From DATAJX01 sp036261915 (GTDB taxonomy: Bacteria; Pseudomonadota; Alphaproteobacteria; UBA2136; UBA6156): a stretch of 64,000 nucleotides of DNA. Every line of letters begins with the position of its first letter. The stretch's first letter is position 1. Below are positions 1-7,735 of the stretch, one piece after another. The notes beneath the pieces are model-generated. The model searched no databases and was not told where the DNA came from. It saw nothing but the letters and a program-made list of their open reading frames with translations. The translations under genes were made by a program, and so were the position numbers. The stretch spans positions 186,001-250,000 of the forward strand of contig DATAJX010000006.1 in the NCBI GenBank assembly GCA_036261915.1, written 5' to 3'.

Positions 1-609
1 CTGGCCGAAAAGGCATGGAATATCAAAGTTTTGAACATCCGCGATTTCGCGCTCGACAAGCACCGCAAGGTCGACGACGCCCCCTTTGGCGGCGGCGCCG
101 GCATGGTGATGAAGCCCGACGTGGTCGCGGCCGCCCTGCGCGCGGCAAAGGCTGCGCAGCCCGGCGCCCACACCATCTACCTAAGTCCTTCAGGCACAAC
201 ATTTATTCAGCCGATCGCCCGCCGTTTCGCCGACCACAGGAACGGCCTGATCATCCTCTGCGGCCACTACGAAGGCGTCGACCAGCGCGTCCTCGACACC
301 GAAGTGGATGAGATTATTTCGCTTGGAAATTATGTACTTAGCGGCGGCGAGCCCGCCGCTGTCTGCCTTGTCGACGCGGTGGTACGCCTGCTGCCCGGCG
401 TGCTGGGCGCCGAGGCCAGCCTGCATGAAGAAAGCTTTGATATCATTGACGAAAATGGCGAAGCGCTGGTCGAATACCCGCATTACACCCGCCCCGCCGA
501 ATGGGAGGGCCAGACCGTCCCGCAAGTATTAACCAACGGAAATCATTCAGAAATCAAAAAGTGGCGAATGGCCGAAGCGCGCAAGCGCACCCGCGCCCTC
601 AAACCGTAA
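1..609 (+). CDS. trmD: tRNA (guanine37-N1)-methyltransferase TrmD, 5' end outside window
   Basis: SPOUT-class enzyme that methylates N1 of G37 in tRNAs using SAM and prevents frameshifting. The frame is open from base 1, so roughly the first 30-40 residues lie upstream of the window; an in-frame TTG at 31 is not regarded as the start. The trefoil-knot SAM site is visible as YEGVDQRV (about bases 268-291) and YVLSGGE, followed by the C-terminal NGNHSEIKKWR motif. rplS follows 72 bases downstream, the order common in Proteobacteria (rpsP-rimM-trmD-rplS), so the two are probably co-transcribed. Confidence 0.96.
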   Translation: MAEKAWNIKVLNIRDFALDKHRKVDDAPFGGGAGMVMKPDVVAAALRAAKAAQPGAHTIYLSPSGTTFIQPIARRFADHRNGLIILCGHYEGVDQRVLDTEVDEIISLGNYVLSGGEPAAVCLVDAVVRLLPGVLGAEASLHEESFDIIDENGEALVEYPHYTRPAEWEGQTVPQVLTNGNHSEIKKWRMAEARKRTRALKP

Positions 610-681
610 AAAACGCTTGCAGGCCCGCCCCCTTTGGGCTAAATGGGCGCAACAGAGAAATGCACCAGTTAGGGTAAACCT

Positions 682-1137
682 ATGAATATTATTGCTAAAT
701 TAGACCAAAAAACCGCCGCTGCCGCCAGCGCAAAAGCCATTCCCGAATTCAAGGCCGGTGATCAGCTGCGCGTTTCCGTGCGCATCACCGAAGGCGAACG
801 CACCCGCGTGCAATTGTTCGAAGGCGTTTGCATTTCGCGCCACAACAATGGCGCCGGCTCTAGCTTTACGGTGCGTAAGATGAGTTTTGGCGAAGGCGTT
901 GAGCGTATTTTCCCGCTATACTCGCCGGTGATCGAAAAGGTTGAACTGGTACGCCGTGGCGATGTGCGCCGCGCCAAGCTGTACTACCTGCGCGGCCTGA
1001 CCGGTAAGGCCGCCCGCATCGCTGAAAAGGCCCGTGCGCAAGGCGAAGTGGCCAGCGCTGCCGACCTGACCGCCGAAGACCTGGCCGCCCAGGCCGTGCC
1101 GGCCCCGGTTGAAGCAGCGGCCCAGCCGGTTGCTTAA
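682..1137 (+). CDS. rplS: 50S ribosomal protein L19
   Basis: Large-subunit protein at the 30S/50S interface. The core matches the family: FKAGDQLRVSVRI, EGERTRVQLFEGV and the basic RRAKLYYLRGLTGKAARI segment near residues 94-112. At 151 residues it is longer than the usual ~115-130 because of an Ala/Pro/Glu-rich C-terminal tail after about residue 120, as seen in many alphaproteobacterial L19 proteins. Ends 11 bases before a strong terminator, closing the trmD-rplS unit. The ATG has only a weak upstream AGGG (671-675). Confidence 0.97.
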   Translation: MNIIAKLDQKTAAAASAKAIPEFKAGDQLRVSVRITEGERTRVQLFEGVCISRHNNGAGSSFTVRKMSFGEGVERIFPLYSPVIEKVELVRRGDVRRAKLYYLRGLTGKAARIAEKARAQGEVASAADLTAEDLAAQAVPAPVEAAAQPVA

Positions 1138-1148
1138 AAACGGTATTT

Positions 1149-1175
1149 AAAGGGCCCCGCAAGGGGCCTTTTTTG
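1149..1175 (+). terminator. Rho-independent terminator after rplS
   Basis: Perfect GC stem (1153-1168, loop GCAAG-type) followed by six T residues, directly downstream of rplS. Confidence 0.9.
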
Positions 1176-1234
1176 TGCGTGCGAAACTGATGCGCAGGTG
1201 ATGCACGGGTGATGCGCGGATGTCGGTGATGTGT

Positions 1235-1240
1235 CATAGT
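1235..1240 (+). promoter_or_regulatory. Putative -10 box for a leaderless gene at 1247
   Basis: CATAGT lies six bases before the ATG at 1247, and no Shine-Dalgarno sequence precedes that ATG. No convincing -35 is visible. It fits a pattern repeated elsewhere in the window; weak when taken alone. Confidence 0.3.
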
Positions 1241-1246
1241 GCCGCC

Positions 1247-1918
1247 ATGATGGAGCGGGGGCCCTTATCGAACGAACTGATCGGCGTATTGCACGACCTG
1301 ACGCTGGGTGGTGTGCACGTGGAGGTGGCGGGCGAACCCTTCAACTGGGGCAAGCCCACACCGGCCCCCTCGCCGCTGGCCAAGCTGGCCGAAGCCGCAC
1401 CCGCACAACCCGCTGCGCAGGTTGTTGATGACGAACCGGCGCCGCGCCCGCGCCGGGTGCTGGCCGAGAGGATCACCCAGGCCGAACCGCTCCCCCCGGC
1501 CCCGCGCCGCGAGGCGCCGGTGGTGCAGGCGGCGGTAAGCATAACGCCCGACAGCGCGCCCGGCGGCGTGGTGGTGGCATGCAACGCCATACCCACCCCG
1601 GCCGAACTGACGCTGCTGCACAACATGCTGAAGGCCGTGGGGCTGGAGAATGCCCCCCGCGCGCTGGTGGTGGGCAACAGCGGCGTGGCCGAGGTGATCG
1701 CCAGCCAGACGCCCACGCACGTGCTGGTGCTGGGGCAGGCGCCGTTGAGCGCGCTGCTGGGCAAGACCCAGGGCGTGGAGGAGTGGCAGCGCGCACCGGT
1801 GAAACTGCTGGCCGCTTTTGACGGGCCGGTGGGCGTGACCTATCCGCTCGAACTTTTGCTGAAAAATCCACTCTATAAAAAGCGCACGTGGCAGCATTTG
1901 CTGAAGTGGATCCAGTAA
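1247..1918 (+). CDS. Degenerate uracil-DNA-glycosylase-like protein, probably non-catalytic
   Basis: Predicted 223 residues. The C-terminal half resembles family 4/5 uracil-DNA glycosylases: LLHNMLKAVGLE, HVLVLGQAPLSALLGK, then VTYPLELLLKNPLYKKRTW, matching the family TyHPayLLrnP..K..W block but without the motif histidine. The catalytic GEAPG..ED..G.PF segment and the iron-sulfur cysteines are absent; in their place is a Pro/Ala-rich linker (about residues 38-95). ATG 1247 was preferred over an upstream ATG at 1220 because a -10-like box sits six bases before it. The last 44 codons (including the stop) are duplicated downstream at 1996-2127. Family assignment is inference from short motifs; a DNA-binding or structural role is possible but unproven. 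Confidence 0.6.
   Translation: MMERGPLSNELIGVLHDLTLGGVHVEVAGEPFNWGKPTPAPSPLAKLAEAAPAQPAAQVVDDEPAPRPRRVLAERITQAEPLPPAPRREAPVVQAAVSITPDSAPGGVVVACNAIPTPAELTLLHNMLKAVGLENAPRALVVGNSGVAEVIASQTPTHVLVLGQAPLSALLGKTQGVEEWQRAPVKLLAAFDGPVGVTYPLELLLKNPLYKKRTWQHLLKWIQ
1787..1918 (+). repeat. Direct repeat copy A: 3' end of the UDG-like gene
   Basis: This 132-base segment aligns without gaps to 1996-2127. By direct comparison 17 bases differ, touching 14 codons, of which 10 differences are synonymous. Confidence 0.95.
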
Positions 1919-1971
1919 CCACTCGCCTCCGGCGCAGCGCCGTTCCGGCTTGTGCGCCCCGGCTCACCCTT

Positions 1972-2127
1972 ATGAAACGCTCCTTTGGAGCGATGCAGCG
2001 CGCGCCGGTGAAACTGCTGGCCTCTTTTGACGGCCCGGTGGGTGTGACCTACCCGCTTGAACTCTTGCTGAAGAACGCGCTGTACAAAAAGCGCACGTGG
2101 CAGCATTTGCTGAAGTGGGTGGCGTAA
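1972..2127 (+). CDS. Small ORF carrying a second copy of the UDG-like C-terminal module
   Basis: A 51-residue frame starting at ATG 1972 whose last 43 residues repeat the C-terminus of the upstream gene with only four substitutions (A to S, P to A, I to V, Q to A). It ends four bases before a terminator. No clear Shine-Dalgarno sequence precedes the ATG. The excess of synonymous changes argues that the segment has been read as protein, either now or as the end of a once complete tandem copy. It could equally be a relic left after most of a duplicate gene was deleted. Confidence 0.45.
   Translation: MKRSFGAMQRAPVKLLASFDGPVGVTYPLELLLKNALYKKRTWQHLLKWVA
1996..2127 (+). repeat. Direct repeat copy B of the 3' coding segment
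   Basis: Gapless partner of 1787-1918, separated from it by 77 bases. Same reading frame and same stop codon (TAA). Confidence 0.95.
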
Positions 2128-2131
2128 CAGG

Positions 2132-2160
2132 AAAAGGCGGCCCGCAAGGGCCGCCTTTTT
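2132..2160. terminator. Bidirectional terminator
   Basis: A-run, ten-pair GC stem with GCAAG loop region, then T-run; serves the plus-strand small ORF and the minus-strand gene ending at 2182. Sequence is identical to the terminator at 2801-2829. Confidence 0.9.
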
Positions 2161-2181
2161 ATGTTCGGTGCATGGCAGGTT

Positions 2182-2694
2182 TCAGGCTGCCAAGCTTTTG
2201 GGGCCCGAAGAGAGATCGAGCAGGAAAGGCCGGGCCGTAAACGCATCGTGCAGCACCTTGAGCGGCAGGGTGAGCGCCAGAATGTAGAGTTGCCCCGCCA
2301 GCCAGACTTTCCATTCGCCCTGCCACAGAAAGACATGGCTGAATGCGACCGCAGTGGCGAACAGACCGACGGCCGCCAGGACTTGGCTTACAAAAACCCA
2401 TACGGAAACGGGCGGGTTGACGGAGCCGGCGGAGAGGCCTGCGGCATGCATGGCCCGGCCGGTGAGATACGTGGTGGCCAGGACGATCAGTGCGGCCACG
2501 GGCATGACCATGACGAACAGCAGGGAATCGTCGACCTTTTGCAAGCCGTCGATGAGCTGTTGGAGCAGGTGGTCGGGCCTGCCGTGCAGCCAGAGGATGA
2601 AATGAACCATCAGGTCGAAAAAGAGCGCGCCGCAAATGACGGTAAGGGCAAAGTAGAACGACTCGATGGACTTCAGGACCAGTTTAGCCAACAT
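2182..2694 (-). CDS. Four-helix membrane protein of unknown function, paralogue A
   Basis: Predicted 170-residue inner-membrane protein with about four hydrophobic segments (near residues 9-32, 49-70, 88-115 and 125-142). No family was recognised. The ATG at 2694 is chosen because CGGAG lies seven bases upstream; a longer frame to 2832 lacks such a signal. It shares topology, a gRAm/gRAi motif after the second helix and an L-x-QG-x-W-x-x-W motif with the next gene (2842-3336), and both are followed by the same terminator sequence, so the pair looks like a tandem gene duplication. Confidence 0.75.
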   Translation of the reverse strand: MLAKLVLKSIESFYFALTVICGALFFDLMVHFILWLHGRPDHLLQQLIDGLQKVDDSLLFVMVMPVAALIVLATTYLTGRAMHAAGLSAGSVNPPVSVWVFVSQVLAAVGLFATAVAFSHVFLWQGEWKVWLAGQLYILALTLPLKVLHDAFTARPFLLDLSSGPKSLAA

Positions 2695-2800
2695 GGTTTG
2701 ACTCCGTGGAGGATATCGGGCGGGGCCCGGGTGAACGTAAGGTTCAGATGGAAGGTTTATAGAGAGGTGCCGGGCCGTTAACAAGCCCCCTGCCGCAAAC

Positions 2801-2829
2801 AAAAGGCGGCCCGCAAGGGCCGCCTTTTT
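2801..2829. terminator. Terminator of membrane paralogue B
   Basis: Same 29-base hairpin and T-run as 2132-2160, located directly after the stop of the minus-strand gene 2842-3336. Confidence 0.9.
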
Positions 2830-2841
2830 CACGCGATATGT

Positions 2842-3336
2842 TCAGGGGCGGTTGGCGCGCAGCCGCACCGCCTCTTCGTGCCGGTGGTTGCGCCGGGCGG
2901 TTTGCCACCGCACCGTGGCGTTGAGCCCCACGCCCCATAACAGGGCGAGGACGACCACCCACTTCATGGGGCCGAACCAGTCGAGCCAGCGCCCCTGGTA
3001 GAGCAACGTGGCGAAGAACATGGTGGCGAAAGTGGAACCGACCAGGAACAGCATGTAGGGCACGAGCATGGCCCACACACCCCATTTGTGGTGGATGGAC
3101 AGGTTGATGTCTTTCAGGTGCGGCAGGTGGTCGATGGCCCGGCCCACGATAAGGGCGCTGAGCGCCATGGATGCCAGCCACCCCGCCCCGTTGACGAGGA
3201 CGTTGGCCACCATGCGGGCCTTGTAACTGAAGAGCGCTGAGGCGCGCATCCAGCTTTCGAGCGGTATCAGGAGAATGTCGATGACGAGTGCGACGGCGAT
3301 GCAGATGGCCGCGACCGTGAGCGTGAAGCGGATCAT
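2842..3336 (-). CDS. Four-helix membrane protein of unknown function, paralogue B
   Basis: Predicted 164-residue membrane protein with hydrophobic segments near residues 4-28, 45-68, 87-110 and 120-138 and a basic C-terminal tail rich in Arg and His. The ATG at 3336 has GGAAGG seven bases upstream. Likely a diverged tandem paralogue of 2182-2694: same size, same helix spacing, and YQGRW-x-x-W in place of WQGEW-x-x-W. Function not recognised. Confidence 0.75.
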   Translation of the reverse strand: MIRFTLTVAAICIAVALVIDILLIPLESWMRASALFSYKARMVANVLVNGAGWLASMALSALIVGRAIDHLPHLKDINLSIHHKWGVWAMLVPYMLFLVGSTFATMFFATLLYQGRWLDWFGPMKWVVVLALLWGVGLNATVRWQTARRNHRHEEAVRLRANRP

Positions 3337-3547
3337 GAACGAGCCTTCCGGCAGGAGGGATTCGGCGCCGTTTTTTTGGCGCGGTGAACGGTAAAGCCCA
3401 GATGTTTTAACGCCCGCAAGTTGTACCCAAGCGGCGTAAAAGTTGCAAGCATTGTATGCAGGCAAGCGTATTCAAGAACATAAGCCGGGTGGCCATGAAA
3501 ACCCCGCCGGGGTAGACTGCCAAGCTTATAACAAGGGGGGTTTTGTT

Positions 3548-5377
3548 TTGCGGAATGCGCGCGTGCCGATGCTTCGATTTTTTGCCTTGCTGACGGGGTT
3601 GGCGATGGCGGTGTGCAATGCCCACGCCGTGGTGTGGCCCGAAGGCCTGCCCGCCCCCCTGACCGACAACGACGTGGCCCGCTATAAACGGTTGTTTGCC
3701 GAAGCCGATGCCGGTAACCGCCCGAGCGATGCGGTGCTTCATCAGGTGGAGAACGAGGCGCTGGTGGGCCACGTGCTGGCCCGCTATTACCTGCGCGGCA
3801 ACGGCAGCGTGGCCGAGATGGCCGGCTGGCTGAAGCGTTACAGCGACCTGCCCGAAGCCGTGGCCATTTACAAAAAAGCCGCCGCCATGCGCAGCACCAG
3901 CCGCAAGGTGACCGAGCGTGTGAAGAACAAACACGGCAAGTGGGTGACGCGCACCCGCACCGTGCGTACCGAGGGCACCACGGAAGGTTTGCAGAAACCC
4001 GCCGTATTGATCGCACGCGAGCAGCGGGTGGAGGAATTCAAGGCCAAGCGTGAAGCCGAATATGACGGCCTGAGCGCCGATGTTGCCGCCAAGCGCCGCC
4101 AGATTTTGGGCAGCGCGTGGCAGGCCAGCCAGCGCGGCGACTGGGACCGCAGCATGAGCATTTTGGAAGCCCCCGGCGCACGCGATGTGGTGGGGGCCGC
4201 CCGCTGGCAAAGCATGATGGTGGCCATTGCCGACCACTACATGCAGAAGCGCGAATGGAGCGACGCCTTGCGCGTGGCCAGGCGCGCCGCCGAAGTGAGC
4301 GGCCCCGACCGCGACGAGGCGCGCTGGATGGCAGGCATGGCCAGCTATCGCCTTGGCCGCATGGAAGATGCCAGCCGGCACTGGCAGAACCTGGTGCGCG
4401 AAGAGCCTGTGGGCGGCCCGCACTATGCCCGCGCCGCGTGGTGGGCGGCCCGCGCCTTTACCCAGCAGGGCGACCGCGGCAGCAGCCGCACCATGCTGGA
4501 AGCCGCAAGCAAGGATATCACCACCTTTTACGGCCAGTTGGCACTGGCCCAACTGGGCGACGGCGCGGTGCTGGAATGGCGCACCCCGAGCCTTGATAAA
4601 AGCAAGGTGCGCAGTTTGATGCGCATCCCCGCCGCGCAGCGTGGATTGGCCTTGGCGCAGTTGGGTGAAGTGGCGTTGAGCCAGCAGGAGTTCCGTTTGG
4701 CACAGCGCGATTTGCCCTATGACGATACCGACACGCTGGCCGCGTTGGGCGTGCAGCTGGGACTGCCTGCGTTGGCGCTTCAGGCCGGCAAGGAACTGAA
4801 GGAACGCGGCACCACCTGGCTGGCGCCGCTGTACCCCCTGCCCACCTGGAAGCCGCTGGGCCGCCCCACCGTAAGCCAGCCGCTGGTGCTGGCCATTATG
4901 CGGCAGGAGAGCGCCTTCCACCCCGCCATTGGCAGCAGCGTGGGCGCGCAAGGGCTGATGCAGCTGATGCCGAAGACCGCCGCGCTGGTGGCCCGCGGCA
5001 TGGGACGGTCGGCCCCCAGCAACACCGCGTTGCATGAACCGAGCCTGAACATCACGCTGGGCCAGAATTACCTGCGGCACCTTGATGAGGTGCAGAGCGG
5101 CAACCTGCTTCTGGTGATTGCCAGCTACAATGCCGGGCCGGGCAATGTGGGCCGGTGGTTCAAGCGCGGCTGGGTGACGCATGACGACCCCGTGCTGTTC
5201 ATTGAGAGCATCCCCTTCAAGGAAACCAAGGACTACACCGAAAAGGTGCTGGCCAACCTGTGGCTGTACGAGCAGCGCCTGGGCGGCGTAAGCGGCAGCC
5301 TGAAGGATATGGCCAAGGGCAACTGGCCCAAGCCCGGGGTTTCGTGGGATGGCTCGTGGAGCAGCGCCTCGAACTAG
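3548..5377 (+). CDS. slt: Soluble lytic murein transglycosylase
   Basis: Periplasmic enzyme that cleaves the glycan backbone of peptidoglycan, forming 1,6-anhydroMurNAc ends. An N-terminal signal peptide ends near CNAHA (residue 27). A long alpha-superhelical region (about residues 50-430) precedes the catalytic SLT domain, where the glutamate of MRQESAFHP (E454) and the GLMQLMPKTA and IASYNAGPGNVGRW motifs are all present. TTG 3548 is chosen because an AAGGGGGG Shine-Dalgarno lies seven bases upstream; ATG 3569 is the alternative. rnhB follows after two bases, suggesting co-transcription. Confidence 0.93.
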   Translation: MRNARVPMLRFFALLTGLAMAVCNAHAVVWPEGLPAPLTDNDVARYKRLFAEADAGNRPSDAVLHQVENEALVGHVLARYYLRGNGSVAEMAGWLKRYSDLPEAVAIYKKAAAMRSTSRKVTERVKNKHGKWVTRTRTVRTEGTTEGLQKPAVLIAREQRVEEFKAKREAEYDGLSADVAAKRRQILGSAWQASQRGDWDRSMSILEAPGARDVVGAARWQSMMVAIADHYMQKREWSDALRVARRAAEVSGPDRDEARWMAGMASYRLGRMEDASRHWQNLVREEPVGGPHYARAAWWAARAFTQQGDRGSSRTMLEAASKDITTFYGQLALAQLGDGAVLEWRTPSLDKSKVRSLMRIPAAQRGLALAQLGEVALSQQEFRLAQRDLPYDDTDTLAALGVQLGLPALALQAGKELKERGTTWLAPLYPLPTWKPLGRPTVSQPLVLAIMRQESAFHPAIGSSVGAQGLMQLMPKTAALVARGMGRSAPSNTALHEPSLNITLGQNYLRHLDEVQSGNLLLVIASYNAGPGNVGRWFKRGWVTHDDPVLFIESIPFKETKDYTEKVLANLWLYEQRLGGVSGSLKDMAKGNWPKPGVSWDGSWSSASN

Positions 5378-5379
5378 CC

Positions 5380-6009
5380 ATGCCAGCCTGCGAATACGAA
5401 CTGGCGTTTGCCCACCACGGGGCCGTGGCAGGGGTTGACGAGGTGGGCCGTGGGCCTTTGGCCGGGCCGGTGACGGCGGCGGCGGTGATTTTGCCCGCCG
5501 ACGAAACCGTGCGCGCGTGGCTGCTGGCGCGGGCGAATGATTCGAAGAAGATGACCGAGAAACTGCGCGCCGAAGTGGCCGCGTATGTGGAAGAACATTG
5601 CGCGTTTGCCGTGGCCGAGGCGACGGTGGCGGAAATTGATGCGCTGAACATCCGCAACGCCGCGTTGCTGGCCATGAAGCGCGCGGTGGACGCGCTGGCG
5701 TGCAAGGCCGTGCTGGTGGACGGCCGCGATGTGGTGCCGGGCGTGATGCATCCGCAAAAGGCGTTGATCGGTGGGGATGGGATAGAGCTGTGCATCGCCT
5801 GTGCCAGCATTGTGGCCAAGCAGCGGCGCGACGCGTTGATGAAGAAACTGGATGAGCAGTTCCCCGGTTACGGGTGGGCCAGCAACGCCGGTTACGGCAC
5901 CGCGACGCACATGGCCGGGTTGCAAACATTAGGAGTAACCGAACACCACCGCCGCAGCTTTGCGCCGGTGCGTGCCATTGCCATGAACGGCGTGGTGAAA
6001 GCAGCCTGA
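5380..6009 (+). CDS. rnhB: Ribonuclease HII
   Basis: Removes RNA from RNA-DNA hybrids and initiates ribonucleotide excision. The catalytic DEVGRG motif is at residues 20-25, followed by NDSKKMT, the LVDGRDVVPG block and the IACASIVAKQRRD helix. About 209 residues, normal for the family. ATG 5380 lies two bases after the slt stop. The stop overlaps the start of the next gene (TGATG), so the three genes slt-rnhB-glycosyltransferase form one tight unit. Confidence 0.95.
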   Translation: MPACEYELAFAHHGAVAGVDEVGRGPLAGPVTAAAVILPADETVRAWLLARANDSKKMTEKLRAEVAAYVEEHCAFAVAEATVAEIDALNIRNAALLAMKRAVDALACKAVLVDGRDVVPGVMHPQKALIGGDGIELCIACASIVAKQRRDALMKKLDEQFPGYGWASNAGYGTATHMAGLQTLGVTEHHRRSFAPVRAIAMNGVVKAA

Positions 6010-7094
6010 TGACGAAAAAAATCCTGCTCAACGCGCTGCACACCACCACCGGTGGCGGGTTGATCTATTTGCAGAACATATTGCCTTATATAGCTGAAGA
6101 TAAAAGATTTAATTTTACACTTTTAGTGCCGCCTGCGGGGCTGAAAAAACTTGAGGTGCCGAAAAACGTGACCGTGTGGCAGGCCCCTGCGCTGGGCTTT
6201 GCGGCAGGTCATTTGTGGGAGCAACTGGTGCTGCCGTTTGCCGCGCGCGGCTACGATGCGATGTGGTGCAACGCCAACTACGTGCCGCTGCTGGCGCGCG
6301 GGGCCATACCGACGATCCACACCACGCCGCGTGCCGCCGCGCAGGCGCAAAGTTTTGGCATGAAGCTGTACTGGTGGGGCGTGACGTGGCTGACCAGGCT
6401 TTCGATCTGGCGGGCGCCCGCCGTACTGGGCGTGACCACGCAGGTGATGCGCGATTTTACGCCAAACCTGCGCAAGGCGCGGGTGGCGCCCGCGGGCGCG
6501 CCGCAGGTGAAGGGCAAGACCACCAAGGTGCCCAGGCTGGTGGTGGCGGTGGGCGATTACTACCCGCAGAAGAACTACCCGGAACTGCTGCGTGCGCTGA
6601 AGCTGCTGCACCGGCAGGTGCCCGGCGTGAGGCTGGAGATCATCGGCAGGCCGGTGGACCCCACCGTGGCCAAGCTGGTGAAGCACCATATCGGCGCCCT
6701 CGGGTTGCACAAGACCGTGAAGGAGACCGGCCCGCTGCCGCACGACAGGCTGCTGAAGCGGCTGGCGCAGGCGCAGGTGTTCGTTACCCTGAGCAAGGCC
6801 GAGGCCTTCAACATGCCGGTACTGGAGGCGCTGGCCGTAGGCACGCCGGTGGTGGCGGGCGAGAGCGCGGTGCTGCGCGACGAGATCGCCGGAACCGCGG
6901 CGGTATATGTGCCGCTGGACGGCGGCGGCGACGTGGCGCAGGCCGTGGCCACCGCGCTGCACGGTGTGCTGCTGAACCCCGGCCTTGCCGCCACGCTGGT
7001 GCGCGCGGGGCGCAAACAGGCGGCGAAATTCGGCTGGGAAAAAACCGCCCGCACCATTACCCACACGTTGGCCGACGTATTGGCAAGCCGCTGA
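6009..7094 (+). CDS. Family 4-type glycosyltransferase
   Basis: A 361-residue GT-B enzyme predicted to transfer a sugar from a nucleotide-sugar donor at the cytoplasmic face of the membrane. The N-terminal glycine-rich TTGGGLIYL motif (residues 13-21) and the C-terminal SKAEAFNMPVLEALAVGTPV block with the EX7E pair support GT4. Starts with a one-base overlap to rnhB. Acceptor and donor cannot be told from sequence; neighbours are housekeeping genes, so a role in lipopolysaccharide or capsule synthesis is only a guess. Confidence 0.85.
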   Translation: MTKKILLNALHTTTGGGLIYLQNILPYIAEDKRFNFTLLVPPAGLKKLEVPKNVTVWQAPALGFAAGHLWEQLVLPFAARGYDAMWCNANYVPLLARGAIPTIHTTPRAAAQAQSFGMKLYWWGVTWLTRLSIWRAPAVLGVTTQVMRDFTPNLRKARVAPAGAPQVKGKTTKVPRLVVAVGDYYPQKNYPELLRALKLLHRQVPGVRLEIIGRPVDPTVAKLVKHHIGALGLHKTVKETGPLPHDRLLKRLAQAQVFVTLSKAEAFNMPVLEALAVGTPVVAGESAVLRDEIAGTAAVYVPLDGGGDVAQAVATALHGVLLNPGLAATLVRAGRKQAAKFGWEKTARTITHTLADVLASR

Positions 7095-7160
7095 AGCGGG
7101 CTTAGAGTTGGGCACCTGATTTCTGTTTACCCCCTTCACCCGCGTGACGGAGAAACCCCC

Positions 7161-7688
7161 ATGCTGAACTTTCCGGTACACCGCAATGACCCCCTGGCCA
7201 AGCGCCTGAACGCCCTGTTGCTGCCGCACGCGGTGGCGCCGTTCCACATTAAAGAACAGCTGATGAAATGGCACGAACAGGGGCGCGATGATGTATCGGA
7301 CCTGGTGCGCCTTTTGCGCTTTTACCGGGAAACCGACCAGCACCTGATGCCGCTGTTCCGGCACCAATATGCCGACCTGCGCGAGGCCGACTTCAACGAC
7401 CTGCAGGCCGCGACCGAGCTGGACGCCGAATACGGCCTGCTGCGCCGCTACACCAGCCTGAACCACACAGGCGCCATGGAGATACTGACGCCCGCCGACC
7501 ACGTGAAGGCCCGCGAGATACTGGGGGCCATGCACGTGCATGTGGCCAACTATGCCTGGAGCCGCGACGACATGCCGCGCTTCAGGTCGCTGGTGAAGAT
7601 CGACGGCTCGCCTTTGGGGCGCGAACACGAACCCTGGATGAAGGCCCTGAGCGCGCACCACGCCAACGAGCGCGGCACACGCCATTGA
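7161..7688 (+). CDS. Hypothetical protein
   Basis: A 175-residue, Leu- and charge-rich, probably alpha-helical cytoplasmic protein; no signal peptide or membrane segment. GGAG (7150-7153) lies eight bases before the ATG. It is followed directly by a strong terminator shared with the convergent mutY. No family recognised; many His, Arg and Asp residues (HVHVANYAWSRDD) hint at a folded enzyme or regulatory domain, but nothing diagnostic is visible. Confidence 0.7.
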   Translation: MLNFPVHRNDPLAKRLNALLLPHAVAPFHIKEQLMKWHEQGRDDVSDLVRLLRFYRETDQHLMPLFRHQYADLREADFNDLQAATELDAEYGLLRRYTSLNHTGAMEILTPADHVKAREILGAMHVHVANYAWSRDDMPRFRSLVKIDGSPLGREHEPWMKALSAHHANERGTRH

Positions 7689-7696
7689 CAGTTGCG

Positions 7697-7735
7697 AACG
7701 CCCGGCCCTTTGACACAGGGGCCGGGCGTTTTTTT
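7697..7735. terminator. Bidirectional terminator between hypothetical gene and mutY
   Basis: Long GC stem (7699-7728) flanked by A- and T-rich runs; overlaps the mutY stop codon. Confidence 0.88.

Noticed and set aside
3407..6049. Very long open frame antisense to slt and rnhB (about 880 codons)
   Set aside because: Arg/His/Pro-rich shadow caused by high GC3 in the two well-supported plus-strand genes; no domain is recognisable.
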